The translations under genes and the position numbers were made by a program. Under the pieces are notes generated by a model. That model had not been told where the DNA came from, did not search any database, and saw nothing but the letters and a program-made list of their open reading frames with translations. A stretch of 64,000 nucleotides of DNA from Rhizoclosmatium globosum (taxonomy: Eukaryota; Chytridiomycota; Chytridiomycetes; Chytridiales; Chytriomycetaceae): NCBI GenBank assembly GCA_002104985.1, contig MCGO01000077.1, positions 1-64,000 of the forward strand, written 5' to 3'. Positions 22,600-32,702 of this stretch are shown one piece after another; position 1 is the first letter of the stretch, and each line of letters opens with the position of its first letter.

Positions 22600-24304
22600 A
22601 TGCCACCACCACCGCCGCCACCGCCAGATGCGAAGGACGCACAGCTCCAGTACCTGCACTGCAACAGGTTCCTTTCTTTCGGATTAGATTCGAGGTCGCT
22701 CTCTCTAATTCAAACCATTCAACTAAAAGATGCGGATTCGCGAACCACGGCCTTGGACTCGCCTCCCGCGACACAACCGGAACACCCTCGAGTACGTTGC
22801 AGCTTGATTAAAGGCCTCTGTCTGTTTAACACGAGTGGAACAGTCGCGTTGTTTGTTGCCCAGTGCTCTCACATTCTCTGCTCAAACTGCCTCGAATCAC
22901 CGCCACCACCGGACTTTGACGGTCGCACTTCAATGGCTCACAAGTGCCAGCTTTGTCAGGCAACGAGTGCTCTCGTAAAACTGGACTCGGAAGTAAACCT
23001 TCTCTTGTAGGAAATCTGACTGACTTAAAGCACCATTCTCTTGCAGATGCCTGATGACGTCAAAAAGATTATTAATCCGTTTATTGAAGCTATTGAAAAT
23101 GCGCTGGAAGTTGCCAAGGTTTGAATTCTTGCCTCACCTCAGGATGATAACAGCCAACAATCTCAGTTTCAATACGGCAATGCAACGAGTCTCATCCGAT
23201 TCTTCAAAGCATCAAGTATAGATGAATTAAATGCAATGAAGCGCGTTGTCAAGACCCACGTCGAGTAAATACGCCGTTATATTCAAAATTGTCTAAATAT
23301 GACTATGTACCAGAAACTCTCAAGCACAGGCCGCACGAATCAAACATCTCGAATCAGAACTTGAAGCATTAAAGCGAGAATCTCACCAACTCAAGCATCA
23401 AATCAAGTCCTTGTCCCGTACCAGATCAGTTCCACCACAGCCACAACCTGAGACTTCTTCCCAACCACAAAATCACCAGCAACAATATTTTCCAGCCCAA
23501 GCTCCAATTTTTAAAGTTGCACCTCCTTCCCATTCCCAACAAACAAGACAACGCGAACCAACCCCCGCATTCCAACAACAGCAACAGCAGCATCAACGGA
23601 TGTCAACGCCATTTTCCTCTTCCAATCAACAGCACCACCGCCACCCCCCTCTTTATTTACCAAACTCGATCCAGACCCCTCAATCTCCTTCTCGACTTTC
23701 CCTCCCACCACAACAACGGCCCGGGTCAGCAATGAGTGCAACGTCTTCGCTAAATTCCTCGTCTCCCGTCAAATACCAACAAACTCAACCGCAATACCAG
23801 CACCCCAGAACCGGAAGCAGTCAGAGTAGCAACGCTTCATCTTCGCGAAATCAATTCTCAGGATTCCAACCACCACCACCTCCACATCCACCTCCTCCTC
23901 TTGCTTCTATTCCGTCACGACAACGATCCGAGACTCCGATTGCGCAACAACAGAGGAATTCAGCGGGTGTTGGGAGGACTGGTTCGAGGTCTGTTGAGAT
24001 GATGGTGCTTGATTCTGAGTTGGACGATGCCGCGGCGTTACAGCGTGAAAGGCAGAGGCAGAGACAGGTGAATCAGCAACAGCAGCAGCAACAACAACAA
24101 CAACAACAGCAGAGACCGGTTTCAATGGAGAATGCAAGAAGCGCGTCGGTTTCGAATGCGAGAGCGGATGGAAGAACTGTTGTGAATCGCGCGCCGTTTA
24201 GTTCTGGAGGGTTGAGTGCAGGTGGAGGTGGGAGAGGAGGTGGTGGTGGGTTTGCTAGTAGTGCAGGAAGGGTTGGGACGCCTCAGATATCGAAACGGAT
24301 TTAA
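22600..24304 (+). CDS. RING-type E3 ligase, ZIP3/RNF212/HEI10-like
   Basis: This is likely a meiotic SUMO/ubiquitin E3-like protein. An amino-terminal Cys/His cluster (LHCN..., then VAQCSHILCSNCLESP and HKCQLCQA) looks like the degenerate RING of ZIP3/RNF212 proteins. It is followed by PDDVKKIINPFIEAIENALE, the family's conserved post-RING helix, then a coiled coil (RIKHLESELEALKRESHQL). The tail of over 250 residues is rich in Gln, Pro and Ser with a CAG/CAA tract near 24075-24113, as in the S-rich tails of RNF212. Introns near 22993-23046, 23119-23166 and 23267-23310 are clear. A further intron between the first Cys pair and SLIKGLC (about 22667-22800) is likely but unproven. Confidence 0.65.
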
Positions 24305-24374
24305 GAGAATTGATTTTGTTCTTGCATTTAGTTCAATTTACGTTTGTGAGTTCCGCCTGTCAAACCAACTTCAA

Positions 24375-25557
24375 ATGAATTCTCGTGAATCAAGTCTATC
24401 GGGGCTCCATCGGAAGCTTTCGGATATTCAACTTATCAAAGCGTCATCACGGCTCCCTTTTGTCTTGATTCTCGCAGCTCTAATAGCAGGGTTGTTGCCT
24501 GTGACAACTTTGAGACAGCCAACACAACGTCCCCACTCCCAATCAGACAAATTCTTTGCTCAGATATACACTCAAAACAAGCATCTTTTCCAACTCGTTA
24601 TTTCTTACAAATATCCGCAAGATCCAGTATACCTGGGACAAGTTGTGGCATCCATCCGAAAACATCCAACAATGGCTAAATATGCACCTGACTTTCCCGT
24701 CCTCATCTATGCCAAACCATCTGATTTGGGCAAAGTGCTCAGCAATGTGGAAGAAACGCGTCTGAAGGAACTCACGAATGCTGTTCACCTTGTCCGCCTT
24801 GAAAATGTTGGACGAGATCCCCACACGGTTCTATATCACTTGGCAAGAGCTTATGTCAACGGCCTTGCTGCACATACTATGTTTCTTACAGGTGATACAC
24901 GCACTCTCTTATAAGTCATTCTCTAAATCACTTCTTGAACTCTAAAATCAGGTGCTCCACAAAACTGGTTCCAAAGCAACGAAACAGTGACACGTCTCCA
25001 TCCAACAATCTACAACCGCCTATCCCATTTCTCACCCTCAAAAACCTCATTCCTACCCCTCGGATACTTTTACACGCGACTTCTGCGGGACGGAGAAGGT
25101 GGGAATTTCCCGTTCCTTCGAGACTTGTTTGTCCTCGCGCGACGAGAGTTTCATGAATTGGAGCATAGCATGCAAGTGTTTGTTGCGGGCCGGATGCAGG
25201 AGTCTGGGTTTATTGTGGCGAGGGAGACTGTGAAACGAGTTGAGAGACGGGTTTATGAGTACCTGGTTGAGTTTATTTCGGTGAGTGGCGGGTGGTTCCT
25301 TACCGTGAGGTTTTATGGTATTGTTTAAATGGTTTTTGCTGTAGGCCCCGAATGACCATTATGCTCATAATGAGATGCATGAGTTTAGAAAGGGTCGAAA
25401 GAGCACATCGATGGATCCAGTTTTTGTTGAAACGATGGAACGAGCGTGGGGTGTTTTGTTTGATTGCTGGAGGGAAGAAGTGGAGGACAGGTGCCTCATT
25501 GAAGATGAGGAAGGTAGTGTGGGATGTCAGTGTACACTAAGCAATCACTATAATTAA
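24375..25557 (+). CDS. Type II membrane protein, DUF3431-like
   Basis: A single amino-terminal membrane anchor (LPFVLILAALIAGLLPVTT) precedes a lumenal-type domain. LENVGRDPHTVLYHLARAY followed by MFLT and GAPQNWF resembles the DUF3431 family (fungal proteins with conserved NxGxxxHTYL and FLQG motifs, sometimes likened to glycosyltransferases). Introns are placed near 24893-24951 (GTGATA donor) and 25280-25344. The carboxy exon has HNEMHEFRKGRKS and ends CTLSNHYN. The enzymatic function is unknown. The first ATG after the frame opens (24375) is used. Confidence 0.6.
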
Positions 25558-25638
25558 AGTACTCTTACTATTGTTTAATTTTTTGAAGGGTTATGGGCAT
25601 TGTATTGTTCACATTGTGAAGACTAAAACTTGCGAACA

Positions 25639-26586
25639 ATGCCAGAAGTCGTTCCTTTTGAGTATCTATATGCTCTTCCCGCAACTTTGTCTGTTTGTTC
25701 CGCAATATTGCTTATCAGAATTGGCGTATTGGTTGTATTCCACGAACTTCCTGCTCGAAAACGAACCATTAGTTTACGCAACATATTTACGCCAACTAAT
25801 TCCGTTTTGATTGCATCCATTCTTTCTGGGGCCATGTATTTGGCTTTTGAATCATTGTGGATCTATTCTGTCTGGAAATGGGAGTTTCTAAATGGCATCT
25901 CGTACCTATGTTTGGGGATGTCTTTGGCTGGCTACAGTAAGTAAGATAATCGAATTTACCTGTGAAATAACACTAGCATAGTATGGTTTGCGTGGCTCAG
26001 AGCTTCAAATCTTGTGAAACGTGTCGCGTCTGCTTTCCTCCGAAGGCACTTGCTAAATATCCTTTACCTCACCGCAGGATTCTGCATTGCTCCTGGAATT
26101 ATTAAGCTCATTCCGTTCCGTGATAACCTCGGAAATGACTTGTTTATTTGTATGTTAGTTGTTGCATCTATCCTGGTCTTCTCGCTTGATGTCTACTTTA
26201 TTCACGTCTTTATCCATCAAATCATCAAGATGGAATCCGAAATCAAAGTCAATCAACAACTTAATACAATAGCAAAGTATGGACTCCTTTCGTCATGTTC
26301 TTGTTTCATCAGCATGGTTACGTTTCTTATCAAGTACATGCTCGATGGATTGACTGTGAACCAAACTTTGGAAAATGAAACAATGGTGACAGCTCGGATC
26401 GCATTCGGTTCACTGAAAGATCTTTTCCTATTCTTAACCATGCTTGCTTTATATCAAATGAAAGTGGTTCTTGTTCATGGAATCCTTGAGGAAGGGCAAC
26501 ACAGTTCCTTACAAGTCGCTGCAGCAGTCGATATTAACAACACACAAATCGAGAGCGCAAAGGATCGATCGTTCCAGCATATCTGA
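25639..26586 (+). CDS. Seven-transmembrane receptor-like protein, solitary
   Basis: This is a multi-pass membrane protein of about 300 residues with seven predicted helices, starting MPEVVPFEYLYALPATLSV. Segments include LLIRIGVLVVF, SVLIASILSGAMYLAFESL, ILYLTAGFCIAPGIIKLI, FICMLVVASILVFSLDVYF and LFLFLTMLALYQMKVVLV. One intron with a GTAAGT donor (near 25937-25980) joins AGY to IWFAWLRASN. The layout, with a Trp/Arg element after helix 3, resembles array 2 at 48.4-55.4 kb but the identity is low. The stop TGA at 26584 overlaps the ATG of a long open frame (next entry), so the true carboxy tail may be much longer. Confidence 0.65.
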
Positions 26587-27155
26587 TGCCTCGTAGCTAT
26601 GTGGTTACGAGTGGAAGCCAATTACCCGGTAACAGAAGTTCACAATCCCGTAAATCCGCCATCGAACCCAACTCCTCAGGTTCAATAAGTCCAAAAACAT
26701 CACGAAGGAATCTGCTCATGTCTCCTAACCTTACCGCACAACGAACAAGACCATCAAGTTGGATCGGAACGGATTTCAATCTCAAGAACACAAGTGTCCT
26801 TTCCGTTTCCCAAGTTTCGATTGCACGGGTTTCAAAGAGTCTTCAAGGATCACAGTCTCAGCTTGGAAGCACCACTCCACCGGCACAAGTATTGCTAACA
26901 AGATCAAATACTCATCTTGGTATTGGAACACCACCCAGAACGTCAACGACTGCGGACGCCAAAGTCACTCACAAAACCAAGAGCGCGAGTAATTCACCAA
27001 GGCCAGCACATCGACGAAATACTGAAAACTTTACTCAAGGGCTTGCTTTGTCACCAGGTCTGACGCGGAAGAACAAAGTGTTGGGCAGCAGTACTCTTGC
27101 AAGAGATGGGACTGATTCTTCAATGGGAAGTGTGGATAGCAACCAAAGTACATAA
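26586..27155 (+). CDS. Ser/Thr-rich ORF, probable cytoplasmic tail of the upstream 7TM gene in a shifted frame
   Basis: This is a 189-codon open frame beginning in TGATG, where TGA ends the 7TM gene. It is rich in Ser, Thr, Arg and Pro with no domain, which is what a phosphorylatable receptor tail looks like. The frame is open upstream back to about 26538. A single-base indel between 26538 and 26584 would therefore fuse it to the receptor. Whether that indel is an assembly error, a true mutation or a missed intron cannot be told from sequence alone. It is given as a separate CDS because the sequence as written is broken. Confidence 0.45.
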   Translation: MPRSYVVTSGSQLPGNRSSQSRKSAIEPNSSGSISPKTSRRNLLMSPNLTAQRTRPSSWIGTDFNLKNTSVLSVSQVSIARVSKSLQGSQSQLGSTTPPAQVLLTRSNTHLGIGTPPRTSTTADAKVTHKTKSASNSPRPAHRRNTENFTQGLALSPGLTRKNKVLGSSTLARDGTDSSMGSVDSNQST

Positions 27156-27463
27156 TGATACAAATAAAAGACTTTGTAGAACAGGTTTCCAAACGGGGAA
27201 ATGGAAAACAGGAGTCGACTCAAGTGGGTAGGAAATGGAATAATGGGTCAACAGTTCTTGATAGTTCTGATTTCGAAAGCAAATCCATTTTAATGCAGTA
27301 TCACAAGCAACTGCTTTGCTTCAGTGATGCTCATGAGTCAATTATGATAGAGATGCGTGGTATGAAAACACGTTATGGAGATCCAAATGAGGAGCATGCC
27401 CTTCTGAAGAAGACACTTCGATCGAAACAACAGATCCAGTTGGCACCTGTATTCTCAACGTAG
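27155..27463 (+). CDS. Short ORF of unknown function overlapping the preceding stop
   Basis: This is a 102-codon frame whose ATG overlaps the previous stop as TAATG. It contains SILMQYHKQLLCFSDAHESI and ends QLAPVFST. No domain is recognised. An AATAAA-like signal lies in its first codons (near 27161), which argues that it may instead be the 3' UTR of the upstream gene. Confidence 0.25.
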   Translation: MIQIKDFVEQVSKRGNGKQESTQVGRKWNNGSTVLDSSDFESKSILMQYHKQLLCFSDAHESIMIEMRGMKTRYGDPNEEHALLKKTLRSKQQIQLAPVFST

Positions 27464-27635
27464 AGACAGCTTCAACTATGTGTCTCGTCTTAGCGAATCT
27501 GTCGTGGTGGCAAATAAAATCTCTTAATCAATAGATAATTTTTTGGCGCGTGTTGTAAATGACTTTTGGGCTTGGCAGAATACAAAAACCTGGAGCACCC
27601 TACCACAAACGCTTCAGTAACGATCCTCACGCAAA

Positions 27636-29340
27636 ATGGCTCCAATTGCTCTTCCAGTGAACTCCTACACATGGATGTTCGCCCTCACTGTGGGCTTCGC
27701 TTTCCTCGATGCATACGCTATCGGTATGCATGCTCACTCAAACAACCAATGTGATCTAATTGTTTCTCGTAGGTGCTAACGATGTCGCCAACTCCTTCGC
27801 CACCTCTGTCGGTTCTCGATCACTCAAGTTGTGGCAAGCCTGTTGCATTGCCATCTTCACTGAGTTCCTTGGAGCTATTGCTCTTGGTGCTTCCACCACC
27901 GGAACAATTAAGGATGGTATCATCTCCCTCGCTCAGTTCGACACGCGTCAGGATCTCTTGATGGCTGGTTTCATGTGTGCTTTGATCGGATCTTCTTCCT
28001 GGGTTATGTTCGCAACCCGTTTCGGTTGGCCAGTTTCTACCACTCACTCCATTGTTGGTGCGATTATTGGTGTCGGAATTTCTGCTTTTGGTTCTGATGC
28101 TGTTAACTGGGGTTGGGGGAACAAGGGTGTCTTGCAGATTGTTGCTTCTTGGTTGGTTTCTCCAGCCGTTGCTGGTATTCTTGCCGTGATCATTTACGGA
28201 CTTACTCGTCAGTTTGTCTTGAAGGCCAAGAACCCTCTCCGTGCCGGTATCTACGCCATTCCAGTCTACTTTACCGTTACTACCTTCATCGTTTCCTTTT
28301 TTGTTGTCTCCAAGAACGGAAAATCAACCCTTAAATTCAGTGCTGACTATTTCGGCGCACCACTGGTTGTTACTGGTGACCTCACACTCTGTATGGCTAT
28401 TGTTGGTGGTATCACTGGTTTTGTCTTGCTTTTCACTGTTCTTTTCGCCGTTCCATACTTCATCCGTAGACTCGAGAAGGAAGAAGATCTCAAGGCCCAC
28501 CACATCTTCTACATCTTTGCTGTCCCAACCCAACCAAAGAACGAGGATCTCGAACGTCAGCTTGCTCTTCAATTCACCCCACACCTTGTTGAGGACGGTC
28601 AGAAGGAGCCAGTTGTTCTCCACACTGAAAAGGTTTCTGCTGTCAAGGCTGCTGGTGACACCACTGACGCCATTGGTATCCTTGACACTTTCAAGAACGG
28701 TCTCCGTGGTACTTACGAACTCGCTAGCAAGGGTCTTTTCTTGGATGTCGCTGGAATTCAGTCTGCCAATGCCAAGGATGCTCACGCCCACGCCACTTTG
28801 TACGACAACAAGGTTGAATTCCTCTTCTCTTTCCTCCAAGTCATGACTGCATCTTTCGCTTCTTTCTCCCACGGATCTAACGATGTTGCCAACGCTATTG
28901 GTCCACTTGCTGCCGTTTACGACTTGTGGTCCACTGGTAAAGTCGCCAAGAACGCTAACGTTCAGACTTGGATGTTGGCTATGGGAGGTTTCGCTATTGA
29001 TCTTGGTTTGGCCTTGTATGGTTGGAGAGTTATGATTAACTTGGGGAACAACTTGACTTACCACTCCCCATCCCGTGGTTTCTCCATGGAGCTCGGAGCT
29101 GCTTTGTCTGTTATTACCGCTTCTTTCTTGGCCCTTCCAGTTTCCACTACTCAGTGTATTGTTGGAGCCACCATCGGTGTCGGTTTGATGAACGGAAACC
29201 TTAAGTCTGTTAACTGGAAGATGGTCTCCTGGACCTTGTTCTCCTGGATTTTGACTCTTCCAATTGCTGGTGTTTCCGCCGGATGCTTGTTCGCCTTCGT
29301 TACTCGCGGACCATCCTTCAACGCTGCCCCAGTTGCGTAA
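27636..29340 (+). CDS. PHO89: Phosphate:cation symporter, PHO89/PiT (SLC20) family, copy 1 (intact)
   Basis: This is a plasma-membrane inorganic phosphate transporter. Exon 1 reads MAPIALPVNSYTWMF to LDAYAI; a 48 bp intron (27726 to about 27773, phase 1) follows; exon 2 begins with the PiT signature GANDVANSFAT. The second, inverted repeat signature is GSNDVANAIGPLA near residue 385. About ten hydrophobic helices and a central hydrophilic loop (VPTQPKNEDLERQ) are as in fungal PHO89. Codon use is strongly biased to C- and T-ending optimal codons (GCC, TCC, ATC, GGT, AAG), much more than in its neighbours, which points to high expression. A frame-broken paralogue lies at 37.7-39.4 kb. Confidence 0.93.
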
Positions 29341-29514
29341 ACGAAACGCATTCTTTAGATATATTTGTCTTATGTAGTAGTTTTAACTGAAATAAAGATA
29401 GATTTTTACCATACATATGAAGTTTCAGCGCCTTAAATTTTATATATTCAACTATTGCAGAGTGCTCATTTATTGTTTTTATATCATATTTTCTACCCAA
29501 ATATATAGTAAATA

Positions 29515-32494
29515 TTACACTCCTGCAGGTCCTCGTTTTTCCAGAGTTCCAAAATAACCAAGCTGAACAGACACACCCAAATCATCATCACCACCTCCCC
29601 CTTCTTCGACAACTAACGCGTCATCAAACGATAAACCATCCTGCATCCACACAGGAGTTTGCCTCACAGACTGACTCCGGAAATTATCGCCCATCGCCAT
29701 GCTAATGTCTGGCCCAAGGTGACTATCAATCATTGTAGGAAATCGTCGAGAATCAAGAGGTGTCGCGTCACGTCGAACCTCCAGTTTCTTGTACCGAGGC
29801 AAATCCGACAAATCTGCATGCTTTCAACTCCACCATCAACTTGTTCATCATCGCTGGTATACAAACACATTCGATACGTCGCGTCCATCCAAATAGGCGC
29901 CCCAAACAATACCGAGTCATAAGTGCTGGTTTCAATCTGTGTCGCCCATTGACGAGACTTCCATGGTGATAAAGGTTCTTGTGCAGGTTCGAGTGAGAGT
30001 TTTGATTCCATCCAATCACTGCTACGCAGTACATCCCACTGCATCACATCATTCACAGATGCACGCGGGTGTCCTGGTTGGGATTGGCGCAAAACTCCGG
30101 CGGCTGCGGAGCTTAGGAAGCTACTTCCGTTTTGTAAAGAGCCAATACGGCTTCGTGGTGATGCTCCATAACTGCCGACTGCTGCACTTGGCAATTTGTC
30201 TGCTGGTGATGATGCAGAGTCCCCGATGTTGACTGTGACGTCCAAATAATGAAGCGACAGGACTCCAGTTGGGTTATAGCTCACTATCCTTTGCCGAAGT
30301 AGCCGAACGGAATCGTCAGCGGCACCACTACCAACCATTCCAGACAGAGACGGACTGATTGACAAACCATTCGTCACGCTTCCGCGACGGCTCGACCCTG
30401 GTCCAACTGGGGCCGCAACACCCTCCAACAAAAACCCAATTCCCAAAGCGCCTCTTACCCTCTTACCAACACTGGTCTCCTCGCTCTCCTCTTCTCCGGG
30501 AATAGTCTGTTTCAAACGTGCAGCGGGATACAGAACCCCACTATCACCTGCAAGCCGCCGCATCGCCTGTCGTACACCTTCAATATTCCCACTCACTCCT
30601 TCAACCCATCCATTCAACAAACCCAACTCTTCCTCAATTTTACCACCACTCTTTCGTGCTGGAATCGGATACAGATGTGTCGTGCCCCGTGCAGTGCTCA
30701 CACCACACCACCGCCCGTCTTGGCTAAGCTGACACTTTCTATACGCGCTGGTGTGTATCCTCTCTCCAGTTATAAAGAATATGCGGTGTTCCGGAGGACC
30801 GGAGCTGATGAATGTAAAATGTGTTTGCAGCTGTTGATGAAGTGAATAAGAGGGTTTGTGTTGGTTCAGAGTCAAGTTTGTGATTGGGTTGGTGTGTGGC
30901 TTCCAATGCGCAATGATTTCCGCAGTAGAGGAGTTGAAATGGTTTGACAGAGGGATGGAAAGAATAGCGACTGTTCCCTCCGCCTTTCTTTCTGAGTTGG
31001 GTATCTCGGGTTCTGGCGTTGATGTAGCAGTTGATGGTGCTGAGTTGGGATACAAATAATTCGAAACAGCAGTGTATCCAACGTTTGATAGGTATCCAGC
31101 TCCAGCTATGGCTTCCTTGACGACTTTTCCGGTCGCTTTCTTCAGACCCTCCGTAACTCGTTCTTGAACGCTATTTGAATTCGCATCCAACGAAATATCG
31201 CCATCTACAGGATTGGATTGTTTTGGTGCTTTTGAAGTAGATGCATAGACAAGTAAACTCGATCCAGGAGCAAAAACAGGGTGAGAGTCGGGAATATGAG
31301 TGAGATGGTTCAAAGTGATTGAAGAATAGACTTCAAGCGTTGAATTTGCGAGACCCTGGATATTGGGATAGTCATAAGCACGATTTTGAGGGACTGGCAA
31401 CACTTACGACAACAATGAGGCGATTTGTTGCTTTTACTGACAAAACAGGATGCTCGAACCTCCACTTTTTAGTTACTGTATGTGTTTTCAAGGAATAAAG
31501 TTTCACTGCATATTCATTGTCGCTGGAGGATTCCCTAGAGTGATAGTATAAGAAATGATCACGTTCAATTCATTGGCACTCACGAAATTAAAACCAACGG
31601 AGAATAAATCAGCGCTTCTTGAGAAATCGATTCTCTTTGAAGCTCCCCGACCGGCAGTGAAATGACATCCAGGTCCGTAACACGATTCATTCCATTTCTG
31701 ACAGAAACCAGCTCCAACACGTCCAAAGTTCCATTCGGTAGAGACGAAATGGACCATATTTGAAACCCATTATTGTAACCGAGAAGAAGCATAAGGATCC
31801 ATTGTTTGAAGCATGACCCACGTTGTTCCCCTTCCCTAGTCCATCATAGAAAGTCATAGAAATGAATTTCGAACATAAGACATGTTCATGCGCATTTGGG
31901 TTGGCAGGGATTAAAGTCAAACTGGAAGGCTGAGGATTTGGCGATGCAGCTGAAGCAAGTGTACCTTTGACAAGGGTACCAATTTGCGACATTATTGACG
32001 AGTGAGCAATTTGCTTCTGTTTCGCGCGTCTTCGAGTTGTTGCAGTTGTGGTAGTGGATGCAGCGGAGGCCAAGTGCGGATTAAATGACAGTTCGGCAAG
32101 GGACACGGGAGTGGGATCTGAGTCCATGCGCTGCGATTGAAGCTGTGGCTGTGGATGCAGCTTCTGATTTCGCACCAGTTTCAGTTTAACTTTTGGTTGT
32201 GTTCGATGATTGGCTGGCTGACCGTGGGTGTCGAGACTGTCGACGGCTCTTCGGCTTTGAGCGCGTGGGTGGTTGGTGGTCGTTGTCGTCGTCGTCGTCG
32301 AGGGCAAAGACGCCGCCGTCGACGTGGCCGCTTCTGATTGGTCCGTTTGCTTCCGCGTCGATTGGCGGTGGCGCGTGCATCGCGTCGTCGGCTGAGTCGC
32401 CTTCGGGTGCTTCGGTGCTTTCAAGGGCTTCGGCGTCAACAGAGCCGGAGTTGTTTGCGATTGCGATTGCCCGGCTCTTTTTCTTCTTGCCCAT
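29515..32494 (-). CDS. BCAS3: BCAS3-like WD-repeat protein (PROPPIN-related)
   Basis: This is a beta-propeller protein of the BCAS3 family (related to ATG18-type PROPPINs; linked to phagophore binding and cytoskeleton in animals). The likely start is MGKKKKSRAIAIANN followed by an acidic D-rich stretch. The propeller part includes LLLGYNNGFQIWSI, GLANSTLEVYSSITLNHLTH and CQLSQDGRWCGVSTARGTTH. The carboxy part has APIWMDATYRMCLYTSDDEQ and RYKKLEVRRDATPLDSRRFP. Introns lie near 32284-32230, 31795-31845, 31500-31600 and 31405-31475, all approximate. The frame changes near 29815 without a usable intron, from VESMQICR to RYKKLEV, so one base is probably missing. Long Ser/Gly loops interrupt the propeller. 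Confidence 0.7.
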
Positions 32495-32702
32495 TTGGTC
32501 GTGGTGGTGGTGGTGGTGGTTGGCTGTCGGTGGTTGGTTTGGTTTGGTGTGGTTTGCTGGTGGCTGGTGCCCCTTTGTTGACGTGTCTTTTTATGGAATC
32601 GATTTAAAAACGTTCCAATAAAGTTCTAATCTGGGTTATGCCGTTTTCCCTCCTTCCCTCTCATTTCGAAGTGTTAAATAAAGGGAAGATTTTGTGTTGG
32701 AA

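Noticed and set aside
23411..24304. The Gln/Pro-rich ORF as a separate gene
   Set aside because: It is in frame with the coiled-coil exon of the ZIP3/RNF212-like gene and is best read as its tail.
28324..29064. 246-codon minus-strand ORF opposite PHO89
   Set aside because: It is the antisense of a strongly codon-biased transporter gene; long antisense frames are expected from that bias, and the translation has no domain.
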